Shown: piece by piece, positions 52,984 through 61,268 of the stretch
How positions within the stretch are numbered: position 1 is the first letter of the stretch
How the letters are laid out: every line of letters starts with the position of its first letter
Source: Paenibacillus piscarius
Lineage (GTDB): Bacteria; Bacillota; Bacilli; Paenibacillales; Paenibacillaceae
Assembly (NCBI RefSeq): GCF_022234545.1
Contig: NZ_JAIEUI010000027.1
Coordinates: 30,723 to 94,722, forward strand
Reading direction: 5' to 3'
DNA: 64,000 nucleotides
The notes under the pieces: model-generated
The model's database searches: none
Told to the model about the DNA's origin: nothing
What the model saw: only the letters and a program-made list of their open reading frames with translations
Translations under genes and position numbers: made by a program

Positions 52984-54093
52984 ATGTCTAAATTAAGAAT
53001 TGGTATTATTGGCTGCGGAGGCATTGCCAACAACAAGCACTTTCCGGCGCTCAGCCTGCAAAGTGATAGATGCGAAATGGTCGCCTTTTGCGATATTCGG
53101 GTGGAACGCGCCCAGGAGGCCTGCGAAAAGTATGGCGCTCCAGGCGCTGCATATTACGAAGACTACCGTGAGCTTCTAAAGGATGCTTCCATTGATGTAG
53201 TTCATATCTGTACACCAAATGTCAGCCACAGCCCGATTGCCGTTGCTTCGTTCGCCGCCGGTAAGCATGTGCTCTGTGAGAAGCCGATGGCCCATACCAC
53301 GGAAGCGGCCCTGGAGATGATGAAGGCCTGGAGACAATCGGGCAAGAAATTTACCATCGGCTATCAGAACCGCTTCAGAAATGAAGTCCGTTCCCTGAAG
53401 GAGAGCTGTGAGAATGGGGAGCTGGGGGAGATCTATTTCGCCAAGGCTCACGCCGTTAGACGCAAGGCGGTTCCTACGTGGGGCGTCTTCCCGGATAAAT
53501 CGCAGCAAGGCGGAGGCCCGCTGATCGATATCGGTACCCATGCGCTGGATATCACCCTCTGGATGATGGATAACTACGAGCCGGTGTCTGTGAACGGATC
53601 TGTGTTCCATAAGCTGGGCAATCTGCCCGGGGCAGATGCCGGTAACCTGTTCGGGCCATGGGACCCGGAGAGCTTCGAGGTGGAGGATTCAGCCTTCGGC
53701 TTCATTAAAATGAAGGATGGCTCGACCATCTATCTGGAGGCTGCCTGGGCGCTGAATGTCGTGGAATCGAAGGAAGCGGCCACTACGCTATGCGGGACGA
53801 AGGCGGGCGCGCATATTAATTCCGGGATGAGCTACCAGCAGAACCAACTGGTGATCAACAGAGCGCATAATGGCATTTTGACCCAAGAAGAGATCAGTAC
53901 TTCCGGTAACATTGCCTTCTTTGAAGGTGGAGCCACCAAGCCGGAAGTGCTTGAAGCCAAGCAGTGGCTGGAAGCGATCATCAATGATACAGAGCCGCTG
54001 GTGAAGCCGGAGCAGGCGTTTGTGGTCACACAGGTGCTGGATGCGATCTATAAATCGGCGGAGTCCGGTAAAGAAGTACAAATTCAATCATAG
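52984..54093 (+). CDS. Gfo/Idh/MocA-family oxidoreductase, copy 2
   Basis: A 369-residue enzyme starting M-S-K-L-R-I-G-I-I-G-C-G-G-I-A, with E-K-P-M and G-G-G-P-L-I-D-I-G-T-H-A-L-D-I. The ATG at 52984 has GAAGGGGTACTACAA before it; the longer frame overlaps copy 1. It ends 15 bases before the C-glycoside deglycosidase beta-like gene. In known C-glycoside pathways (DgpA) a Gfo/Idh/MocA enzyme oxidises the sugar C3-OH before the deglycosidase acts, so this copy is the best candidate for that step. Confidence 0.88.
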   Translation: MSKLRIGIIGCGGIANNKHFPALSLQSDRCEMVAFCDIRVERAQEACEKYGAPGAAYYEDYRELLKDASIDVVHICTPNVSHSPIAVASFAAGKHVLCEKPMAHTTEAALEMMKAWRQSGKKFTIGYQNRFRNEVRSLKESCENGELGEIYFAKAHAVRRKAVPTWGVFPDKSQQGGGPLIDIGTHALDITLWMMDNYEPVSVNGSVFHKLGNLPGADAGNLFGPWDPESFEVEDSAFGFIKMKDGSTIYLEAAWALNVVESKEAATTLCGTKAGAHINSGMSYQQNQLVINRAHNGILTQEEISTSGNIAFFEGGATKPEVLEAKQWLEAIINDTEPLVKPEQAFVVTQVLDAIYKSAESGKEVQIQS

Positions 54094-54108
54094 AAAGGGC
54101 AGTTTAAT

Positions 54109-54501
54109 ATGTTTGAAAAATATCTGGTTCATCCCAGCGGATTTAGAAATGTGACAAGTGAGGGACAAACGGTTGGCTATGAGGTGCAATTGCGGATTCC
54201 TTACTATAGAGGCATTCCGATGTCGTGTGTGAAGGAGATCACCCTGACGGTGGATGATGCCGCCGTTCCGCATGAGAGCACGTCCTTCCTGGTCAAAGGC
54301 GAATGGCTGAAATATGACGAGCTGCCGACAGCGGTCAATCACAGATGGGAAATGGCCGATGCCATTACTGTCCGTGTGGAGCAGACAGGCGGGCTGCAGC
54401 CGGGAGCGCATAAAGTGAAAGGCTATGTAAGCCTGCGGATCTCTTATCAGCCGCATCCGAACGTGGGAGAGGACGAGAAAGTGCTGACCTTGGAACCATA
54501 A
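54109..54501 (+). CDS. C-glycoside deglycosidase beta subunit-like protein (DUF6379)
   Basis: A 130-residue beta-rich protein resembling the family formerly called DUF6379: P-Y-Y-R-G-I-P-M-S-C-V-K-E-I-T-L-T-V-D, then H-R-W-E-M and G-A-H-K-V, L-R-I-S-Y-Q-P. In DgpB/C, CarB/C and DfgA/B type enzymes this small subunit joins a TIM-barrel partner to break the C-C bond between a 3-keto sugar and an aglycone. The TIM-barrel gene follows 22 bases downstream. Recognition is from memory of the family pattern, not a search. Confidence 0.75.
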   Translation: MFEKYLVHPSGFRNVTSEGQTVGYEVQLRIPYYRGIPMSCVKEITLTVDDAAVPHESTSFLVKGEWLKYDELPTAVNHRWEMADAITVRVEQTGGLQPGAHKVKGYVSLRISYQPHPNVGEDEKVLTLEP

Positions 54502-54523
54502 AACAATGAAGGGGAAATAAATC

Positions 54524-55504
54524 ATGAGTTACGCAATTAAAAGAGGAGTATCCCTATACAGCTATCAGGACGAGTTCTATACCGGCAAAATGAACCTGGA
54601 GGATTGCATCAGAGCGGCTGCGGAGGCAGGGGCCACGGGTGTTGAATTTCTGCCTGAACAGATGCTTAACAACTTCCCGGAGCTTACCGGTGACTTCTTC
54701 AAACAATGGTTTGAATGGATGGAGAAATATAATGTTGAGCCGGTTGCGTATGACGCCTTCCTGGAAACGAAGCTGTACGGCAACCGGATGCTGACCCGCT
54801 CGGAATCGGTGAAGCTGATGAAACGGGATATCGCGCTGGCCGGCAAGCTGGGCTGCAAGGTGCTTCGCACACTGGTGTCCACCCCGCTTGAGGTGGTTAA
54901 GGACAGTCTGGGCTTCGCGGAGGAGCATAATGTGAAGATTGCCCTGGAGGTCCATGCCCCGTTCACCTTTGGAACCCCATGGTTTGAAGAGCGCCTCGAC
55001 TTCATTAAGGAGAGCGGCACGAAATGGTTTGGCATTATGCCGGACCTGGGCGTATTCGTGAAGCGGATGGCCCCGGTCATGTCTGATTTCTATATCAGAA
55101 AGGGCGGAACTCCAGAGATTATCGCGCTGATTAATGAGAACTACGAGAACGGCGGGGACCGGAAGGCCTTCCTGGAGCAGGTGAAGCAGATGAAGGATGC
55201 CACCGAAATGGATAAAAAGTATGCTGAGCTGGCCACCCACATTGTATTCACCAAGCCGCAAATTCTGCTGGACAATATTCCGTACATCATGCATGTTCAC
55301 GGCAAATTCTATGAAATGGATGAATCGCTGCAGGAGCCGAGCATTCCTTACAAGGATATCCTGGATGCCTTGAAGCAGGGCGGCTACAACGGCTATATCT
55401 GCAGTGAATACGAAGGCAACCGGCATATTCAGGATTATATGGAAGTCGACAGCGTGACACAGGTCAGACGGCATCAGATGATGCTGCAGCAGCTCATCGG
55501 ATAA
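54524..55504 (+). CDS. C-glycoside deglycosidase alpha subunit-like TIM barrel
   Basis: A 326-residue xylose-isomerase-like barrel. Candidate metal ligands: E142 (A-L-E-V-H), D174 (M-P-D-L-G), H259 (M-H-V-H-G-K) and E295 or E297 (C-S-E-Y-E-G). The length and its position right after a beta-subunit-like gene match the alpha subunit of C-glycoside deglycosidases, which need Mn2+ and a catalytic His. The E-x-Y-x-G end is typical of the family. A simple sugar epimerase role remains possible. GAAGGGGAAATAAATC precedes the ATG. A terminator follows. Confidence 0.72.
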   Translation: MSYAIKRGVSLYSYQDEFYTGKMNLEDCIRAAAEAGATGVEFLPEQMLNNFPELTGDFFKQWFEWMEKYNVEPVAYDAFLETKLYGNRMLTRSESVKLMKRDIALAGKLGCKVLRTLVSTPLEVVKDSLGFAEEHNVKIALEVHAPFTFGTPWFEERLDFIKESGTKWFGIMPDLGVFVKRMAPVMSDFYIRKGGTPEIIALINENYENGGDRKAFLEQVKQMKDATEMDKKYAELATHIVFTKPQILLDNIPYIMHVHGKFYEMDESLQEPSIPYKDILDALKQGGYNGYICSEYEGNRHIQDYMEVDSVTQVRRHQMMLQQLIG

Positions 55505-55517
55505 GCAGGACATCTCC

Positions 55518-55556
55518 ATAAACACTCATCGTTACCAGGTGAGTGTTTATTTTTTA
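55518..55556 (+). terminator. Terminator after the alpha-like gene
   Basis: ATAAACACTCA / TGAGTGTTTAT stem with T-run. It separates the first catabolic operon from the second. Confidence 0.85.
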
Positions 55557-55617
55557 ACAACAGGGTCAAAAGAAGGTATACTAATGTGATGTAAATCTGT
55601 AAGGAGTGTGCAGGAAG

Positions 55618-56409
55618 ATGAGACTGGGTATGATTGCTTCGGTTACCGAAGAGAGCTTCAAGCAGGCACGGAGAAGGGAGCTGGATTTCCTGGAGTTCTG
55701 TGTCAATGAGGGCGATAGCGTGGCGGATTCCTGCCGTCAGGTGGACCAGATTGCGGAGTGGAAAAAACAATATAATGTAGAGATCGGATCGGTCGGCCGC
55801 TGGAAGTCACTGCGGATCAATGAGCAGGGCGAGCTGCTGCCGGATGAACTGGAGCGTTGTTATCAGTTAATTGATGCTGCCCGGGCGCTGGATTGCCCAA
55901 GCTTTGTAGTGGGATGCAATTACGTAGAAGGACTTAGCTTTTATGAAAATTGTACAGCAGCCATCGCCTTTTTGGAGAAGCTGCTTGATTATGCCCGGGG
56001 CCGCAATGTGCGGATTTCCACTTACAATTGCCGCAAGGTCAATTTCGTGAATACACCGGAGGTATGGCGCATCATTCATGGTCATCTGCCGGAGCTGGGC
56101 ATCAAATTCGATCCGTCCCATGCGCGTTTTTTTGAAGGTGATTATTTGCAGGAGACGCTGGATTGGGGGCACCGGTTCTACCATGTCCATCTCAAGGGCT
56201 CGCTGCTGGTTAACGGCCGTAAGGTGGATGAACCGCCTGCGGGAATGGACCAGACCGACTGGCCGTCGTTCATCGCCACCCTCCGTGCTGCAGGCTATAC
56301 CGGTGGCCTCAGTATTGAGCCAAGAAAATCGGCCCTGCCGGAAGAGCTTGCCGATCAAGGGATTGATTACTCTGCCGCTTATTTCAAGAAGCTGCTGTTA
56401 AAGGTCTGA
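55618..56409 (+). CDS. Sugar phosphate isomerase/epimerase-family TIM barrel
   Basis: A 263-residue barrel, shorter than the two others. It keeps Asp in K-F-D-P-S-H, His in Y-H-V-H-L-K-G and Glu in S-I-E-P-R, but the first metal Glu is replaced (S-T-Y-N-C-R). GTAAGGAGTGTGCAGGAAG precedes the ATG at 55618. It is the first gene of a two-gene operon with the oxidoreductase at 56436. Confidence 0.82.
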   Translation: MRLGMIASVTEESFKQARRRELDFLEFCVNEGDSVADSCRQVDQIAEWKKQYNVEIGSVGRWKSLRINEQGELLPDELERCYQLIDAARALDCPSFVVGCNYVEGLSFYENCTAAIAFLEKLLDYARGRNVRISTYNCRKVNFVNTPEVWRIIHGHLPELGIKFDPSHARFFEGDYLQETLDWGHRFYHVHLKGSLLVNGRKVDEPPAGMDQTDWPSFIATLRAAGYTGGLSIEPRKSALPEELADQGIDYSAAYFKKLLLKV

Positions 56410-56435
56410 CAGAAGATACGTAAGAGGTGATCATA

Positions 56436-57524
56436 ATGAAGAATAAATTAAGATATGCATTAATTGGCGCAGGCGGCAATGCAGAGAAAAAGCATATTCA
56501 CGGCTACCTGGCCCTGGCCGGCGATGTAGAAATCTTGGCTATCTGTGATATCGATGAGGGCAAAGCCCGGCGGATGGCCGGGAAGTATGGCGTGCCTAAA
56601 GTGTACACCGATTATAAGGAAATGATGAACAGGGAGCAGCTCGATCTTGTAAGTATTGTTACCCCTAACTTCCTGCACGCCGAAATCACGGTATATGCGC
56701 TCTCCCAAGGGATACATGTCCATTGTGAGAAGCCGCTCTGCCTCTCGGCCACGGAGGCTCATGCCATCCTGGAGGCGCGTAACCGTTCCGGCAAAAGAGT
56801 CATGATCGGCCTGAATAACCGGTTCACCAATGAAGCGGTATTCCTGAAGCAATGGATCAGTGAGGGGAAGCTTGGGCAGATCTACAGTGCCAAAGCCGGA
56901 TGGATACGCCGCAGCGGCATTCCGGGCAGAGGCACCTGGTTCACCAATAAAGAGTATTCGGGAGGCGGCGTACTGATCGATTTGGGCGCTCATTATCTGG
57001 ATCTGGCCCTGTATCTCATGGGAATGCCTAAGGTATGCTCGGTGACCGGCAGAACCCATCAGAATTTCGTGCATACTACCACCCGTAACCGCAACGGCTA
57101 TCAGGGAATTGCCGGGGGAATCTTCAATGTAGAGGATGCCGCCAACGGATATGTGGCGCTGGAGAATGGCTCCAGCCTGGCGCTTGATTTCAGCTGGGCC
57201 TCCAACATTGAGGAAGACCGCTTCTATGTGGAGCTGCTGGGCACGGAAGGGGGAGCCAGTCTGGTGAACGGAACGCTGAAGCTATTCGGGGAGAGCTCGG
57301 GGGTGTGCCTGGATATGACTCCTAAGCTGGGTTTGAACCCTAACCTGCAACTGGTGAATGAATTTGCGCATTTCATCGATTGCATCCGCAATCCGGAGAA
57401 ACCGTTGATCGCTCCGGCGGATGATGGATTGTATTTCTCAGAGATCGTGGATGCGTTCTATGAGAGCGCCGAGGCTAGGAATACTGTCAGCTTATCCAGT
57501 CAGCAGCCTGTGCTGGCTCATTAA
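56436..57524 (+). CDS. Gfo/Idh/MocA-family oxidoreductase, copy 3
   Basis: A 362-residue enzyme: Y-A-L-I-G-A-G-G-N-A near residue 7-16, the E-K-P-L signature and G-G-G-V-L-I-D-L-G-A-H-Y-L-D. The ATG at 56436 follows AAGAGGTGATCATA. The last gene of the locus, followed by a terminator. It may reduce the 3-keto sugar back, returning NADH, after the aglycone is removed; this is inference. Confidence 0.87.
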   Translation: MKNKLRYALIGAGGNAEKKHIHGYLALAGDVEILAICDIDEGKARRMAGKYGVPKVYTDYKEMMNREQLDLVSIVTPNFLHAEITVYALSQGIHVHCEKPLCLSATEAHAILEARNRSGKRVMIGLNNRFTNEAVFLKQWISEGKLGQIYSAKAGWIRRSGIPGRGTWFTNKEYSGGGVLIDLGAHYLDLALYLMGMPKVCSVTGRTHQNFVHTTTRNRNGYQGIAGGIFNVEDAANGYVALENGSSLALDFSWASNIEEDRFYVELLGTEGGASLVNGTLKLFGESSGVCLDMTPKLGLNPNLQLVNEFAHFIDCIRNPEKPLIAPADDGLYFSEIVDAFYESAEARNTVSLSSQQPVLAH

Positions 57525-57535
57525 GCTGCTAAACA

Positions 57536-57564
57536 AAAAAGGCCTTGGAAAAGGCCTTTTTTTT
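57536..57564. terminator. Bidirectional terminator closing the sugar locus
   Basis: AAAAAGGCCTT / AAGGCCTTTTTTTT stem. The A-run on the other side lets it also serve the converging CNNM-type gene. Confidence 0.85.
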
Positions 57565-57580
57565 GTAAAGTACTGCTTAT

Positions 57581-58657
57581 TTAATTCAACTCACTATGAG
57601 GCGGAGGAACATTGAGATTTAAGGATTCATCGCGGATCTCGCCAACAATCTCTTCCAGGAGATCCTCCATGGTGACAATGCCGGTAGTCTTGCCGGAGCT
57701 GTCCGTTACTTTGGCCATATGAACTCTGGTGTGCTGCATCCGCAGCAATACATCACGCAGGTTCTCGGTCTCGACGAATATTGGAAGCTCATGCACGAAT
57801 TTTTGCCAGTCCGCGCTTCGTCCGGCGGCAATACTGGTCAGCATTTCTTTGGTGTTAATGTAACCGATATACGGTTCGCCTTCATTTGGACTTACAACAG
57901 GGTAACGGGTGTAATCGTGTTGGCCCACGACTTCAATTAACTTATCGACGGGCATTCCTGATTGTACAGTGACCACTTTCTCAATAGGCACAATAATCTC
58001 ACCCAGACTGCGTTCATCAAAAGCGAAGATGTTATTCAAGTAGACTAACTCTGTCTTATTGATCTCTCCGCTCTCAAAGCTTTGGTCCACGATCCATTTC
58101 AGCTCTTCCTCGGAGTGAACCGTTTCATGGCCCGCAGGCTTGACTCCAAAAGTGCGGAGCAACAGTCTTGCCGACCCGTTCAGGGCAACGATGAAGGGAT
58201 AGGTGATCTTGCCGAACCAATACAGCGGGGGAGCCAGCAGCAAGGTCATCTTTTCTGCAAATTGAATCGCCAGTGTCTTGGGGGCAAGCTCTCCAATCAC
58301 TACGTGCAAGAAGGTGATGATGGACAAGGCGATCAGATAGGACAAGACGGTAGACAAGGCAGCGGGAACACCGATTTGGTCGAAGATCGGATGCAAAATC
58401 CGCTCCACGGTTGGTTCGCCGAGCGCACCGAGTACCAAAGCCGTTATCGTAATCCCTAATTGACAAGCGGATAGATAATAATCTAAATCGTGGGCAACCT
58501 TTTTGGCAATGACCGCTTTTTTGTTGCCTTCCGTGATCAGCTGATCAATCCGGGACATACGTACCTTGAGAATCGCGAACTCAGCGCCTACAAAGAAAGC
58601 GGTGAGACCAATAAAGACAGCTACCAGAATTAAGTTTAAAGTAATGACTCCGTCCAA
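57581..58657 (-). CDS. CNNM/CorC-type hemolysin-family membrane protein, copy 1
   Basis: A 358-residue protein: N-terminal DUF21/CNNM membrane domain with three or four helices (about 1-185), then two CBS domains (about 210-340). It lacks the C-terminal CorC_HlyC domain that copy 2 keeps, so it is about 80 residues shorter. Such proteins export Mg2+ or Co2+ (MpfA in Staphylococcus). The start is placed at TTG 58657, where G-GAGGG precedes and the protein aligns with copy 2; an upstream TTG at 58690 is less likely. Confidence 0.85.
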   Translation of the reverse strand: MDGVITLNLILVAVFIGLTAFFVGAEFAILKVRMSRIDQLITEGNKKAVIAKKVAHDLDYYLSACQLGITITALVLGALGEPTVERILHPIFDQIGVPAALSTVLSYLIALSIITFLHVVIGELAPKTLAIQFAEKMTLLLAPPLYWFGKITYPFIVALNGSARLLLRTFGVKPAGHETVHSEEELKWIVDQSFESGEINKTELVYLNNIFAFDERSLGEIIVPIEKVVTVQSGMPVDKLIEVVGQHDYTRYPVVSPNEGEPYIGYINTKEMLTSIAAGRSADWQKFVHELPIFVETENLRDVLLRMQHTRVHMAKVTDSSGKTTGIVTMEDLLEEIVGEIRDESLNLNVPPPHSELN

Positions 58658-58690
58658 ATTTTTCCCTCCGGCTGAGGGATTCACCTCCAA
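58658..58690 (-). promoter_or_regulatory. Duplicated leader of copy 1
   Basis: Minus strand: TTGGAGGTGAATCCCTC, a GGAGG(G) hairpin and the TTG start. The same leader precedes copy 2 at 60021-60054, where CCCTC pairs with GAGGG around TTCAT. A ribosome-like GGAGGTGA followed by a short hairpin before the true start could tune translation. Confidence 0.4.
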
Positions 58691-58706
58691 AAGTTGTAGT
58701 TATACG

Positions 58707-60020
58707 TTAGGACTGTTGCTCTAATGCTCTCGTAAGAACGATCTGCTTGATCTGCAGGTTGTCCATTTCAGTAATGACCCAATGTTGACCGCCATCCTGA
58801 AGCTCGTACCCCGGGTTCACGGGATTGCCGGCCTTGTACTGAATCCAGCCTCCGATGGTATCTATGCCATCCCTGTCCTCGAAGACCAGCCCAAACTGCT
58901 GTTCAATCTCTTCAAGCAAGACACGTCCATTGATTCTATAGGTCTGCTCGCCGGTCTGCTGAATATCTGCAAGCTCATCTGCGTCGAACTCGTCGCGGAT
59001 TTCTCCGACAAGCTCCTCCAGAATATCCTCCAAGGTCAGAATCCCGGCAGTACCTCCATATTCATCGGCAACCATGGCCATATGCATCTGTTCCTGCTGC
59101 ATTTTGAGCATCGCTTCCTTAATAGGGGTCGTCGACGCTACAACGGGGAGGCTGCGTACAAAATCCTTCAGATGACGCTCCCGGCCGGCGATAATATGGG
59201 GCAGCATTTTTTTGATGTTCACCACACCATGAATGATATCCTTGTTTCCATCCTGGGTGACCGGGTAACGGCTATAATTATTGGAATCAATGACACTGAT
59301 AATCTCTTCATACGACATCGTGTAATCCAAAGCTACCATTTCAGTTCTGGGAATCATAATGTCTTTGGCGATACGTTCATCAAAAGCAAATACATTATCT
59401 AAATATTCCAGCTTCGTTTCGTTCAGCGCTCCGCCCTTGAAGCTTTGAGCCATAATGATCCGCAGCTCCTCTTCCGAATAATGCTCTTCATGTCCGGCGG
59501 GTTTGACCCCAAACAGGCGTAAGGCAACGCGCGAAGTTCCATTTAGGGCAACGATAAAAGGATGCATAATCTTACCGAACCAGTACAGCGGGGGAGAGAG
59601 CAGCAATGTCATTTTTTCGGAGAACTGGATCGCCAGTGTCTTGGGTGCCATTTCACCGACAACGACGTGTAAGAAGGTAACAAAAATAAAAGCAATGGCA
59701 TAGGAAGCTACGGAAGCGGTTGCGCCGGACAAGTTGAAGAAGTCAAAGACCGGGTACAGAATACGCTCCACGGCTGGTTTACCGATTGCCCCCAGACCAA
59801 GGGCTGTCACTGTAATTCCAAGCTGGCAGGCGGAAAGATAATAATCCAAATTACCGACAACCTTTTTGGCAATAACGGCTTTCTTGTTTCCTTCATCAAT
59901 CAGTTGTTCAATCCGCGACATGCGGATTTTGACGGCCGCAAATTCCGCAGCTACAAAAAAAGCGGTTAAAGCAACTAATATGGCAAGAATAATTAAGTTA
60001 GTAATGGTTATTAGGTCCAA
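58707..60020 (-). CDS. CNNM/CorC-type hemolysin-family membrane protein, copy 2
   Basis: A 437-residue protein with DUF21/CNNM membrane domain, two CBS domains and a C-terminal CorC_HlyC transporter-associated domain. Start is TTG at 60020, preceded by GAGGGGGAAAGC. It precedes copy 1 on the minus strand; copies 1 and 2 are a tandem duplication that includes the leader. The identical opening F-F-V-A/G-A-E-F-A shows close kinship. Probable Mg2+/Co2+ efflux or homeostasis. Confidence 0.88.
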   Translation of the reverse strand: MDLITITNLIILAILVALTAFFVAAEFAAVKIRMSRIEQLIDEGNKKAVIAKKVVGNLDYYLSACQLGITVTALGLGAIGKPAVERILYPVFDFFNLSGATASVASYAIAFIFVTFLHVVVGEMAPKTLAIQFSEKMTLLLSPPLYWFGKIMHPFIVALNGTSRVALRLFGVKPAGHEEHYSEEELRIIMAQSFKGGALNETKLEYLDNVFAFDERIAKDIMIPRTEMVALDYTMSYEEIISVIDSNNYSRYPVTQDGNKDIIHGVVNIKKMLPHIIAGRERHLKDFVRSLPVVASTTPIKEAMLKMQQEQMHMAMVADEYGGTAGILTLEDILEELVGEIRDEFDADELADIQQTGEQTYRINGRVLLEEIEQQFGLVFEDRDGIDTIGGWIQYKAGNPVNPGYELQDGGQHWVITEMDNLQIKQIVLTRALEQQS

Positions 60021-60229
60021 GCTTTCCCCCTCATGAAGAGGGATTCACCTCCAAGTTATGGTTAAATTGCATATCCTGTAGAACTTAACGATGGACATGA
60101 ACAGCCGCTTGAGAAGTGAATCAATTCATGAGTACAATCCATTTGCAAAATCGCCTTCCCATTTATTGTTCACCTCCCCACCTAATTATACGAAGGAGTA
60201 TACCATAAAAGCTTATAAACCATCCAGTT

Positions 60230-61132
60230 TCACGTCATGGTTTGCGATCTGCGGAATTCCGAAGGACTCAGGTCCGTCCACCGCTTGAATTGCCTGCTGA
60301 AATGGGAGAGGTTCTTGTATCCTAAGCGGTTTGATATTTCATGGAGTGAAATGTTAGGCTGCTGCATCAGCATTTTGGCCTCCTGCAGCTTCAGGTTGGA
60401 CAGATAGGTCCGGGGCGACATGTGATATACCTTCTGAAAAACCTCTAGTCCGTAGTTGGGACTGATCCCCAGCGAAGAGATGATCGGCTGAATGTGCAGG
60501 GTGTATTCCGGCTGCCCGGCGTTCTCTGCTATGGCATGTTTTTTGAAAGCTCTCTTGATCGCGTCCGCAATCTCCTTGGCATATTTCGCTGCAGTGATGG
60601 AGGCGTGATTGGGAGCCTGCTTGTCCGCTGGCTGTATATCCAGCAGTACCTCCAGAAGCTCAAACAGAACAACCTGGGCTCTCAACTTGGCCTTGGTGAA
60701 GGACATCTCCGGTTCCTCCAGAAGCCTGATCCAGCGCTCCAGGCATTCGTTCAAGCTGCTGTGATACGGATGGGAGGGCTCATAGACCCAGTCCGTGTTT
60801 TTCATGATTTTCATGCGTAAGGAAGGCTCGTCAATGTCAAAATGCGCGCAGAAATACGTCATCGGTCCGGCGGAAATGCAGGTGTTGGTATGCTCAAAGC
60901 CCGGAGGAATCAGCAGAATGTCGCCTTTCCTAAGCAGGAAGCTTCCGTTCTCCAGAACCGTCTCCTGTGCGCCGTCCAGCACGATCAGGATTTCAAAGGC
61001 ATGATGGAACTCCTTCGGGATCGACCAGCCGGCTGAAACCGTCTGCTTATGGGCGCCAAAAAAACGGATATTCCAATCGATGCGCGGAAGCAGTTGGGTG
61101 ATGCCTGCGTCGGGCGCGTTGTTGTATTCCAT
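60230..61132 (-). CDS. AraC-family regulator divergent from the GH43 gene
   Basis: A 300-residue regulator: an N-terminal cupin sensor (about 20-120) and a C-terminal AraC double helix-turn-helix (about 200-298) ending R-F-K-R-W-T-D-L-S-P-S-E-F-R. AAGGAAGGTCACTAGCT precedes the ATG. It is transcribed away from the GH43 beta-xylosidase gene, 136 bases apart, and probably activates that gene in response to xylose or a xyloside. Confidence 0.88.
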   Translation of the reverse strand: MEYNNAPDAGITQLLPRIDWNIRFFGAHKQTVSAGWSIPKEFHHAFEILIVLDGAQETVLENGSFLLRKGDILLIPPGFEHTNTCISAGPMTYFCAHFDIDEPSLRMKIMKNTDWVYEPSHPYHSSLNECLERWIRLLEEPEMSFTKAKLRAQVVLFELLEVLLDIQPADKQAPNHASITAAKYAKEIADAIKRAFKKHAIAENAGQPEYTLHIQPIISSLGISPNYGLEVFQKVYHMSPRTYLSNLKLQEAKMLMQQPNISLHEISNRLGYKNLSHFSRQFKRWTDLSPSEFRRSQTMT

Positions 61133-61205
61133 AGCTAGTGACCTTCCTTTGATAAGGGTAAATTAAACATTGCTGATACAATCGCGGCCTGCGGCCAATA
61201 CTTAT

Positions 61206-61235
61206 TATAATACAGGTATCAAGCGGCAACCGCTT
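61206..61235 (+). promoter_or_regulatory. GH43 promoter -10 and palindrome
   Basis: TATAAT at 61206-61211 and a palindrome AAGCGGCAACCGCTT at 61221-61235 just downstream. The -35 is weak, consistent with activation by the divergent AraC regulator. The palindrome could bind the activator, CcpA or a repressor. Confidence 0.45.
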
Positions 61236-61268
61236 TTAGAGTCAGAGGCAGAGAGAGGAATGGAGACA

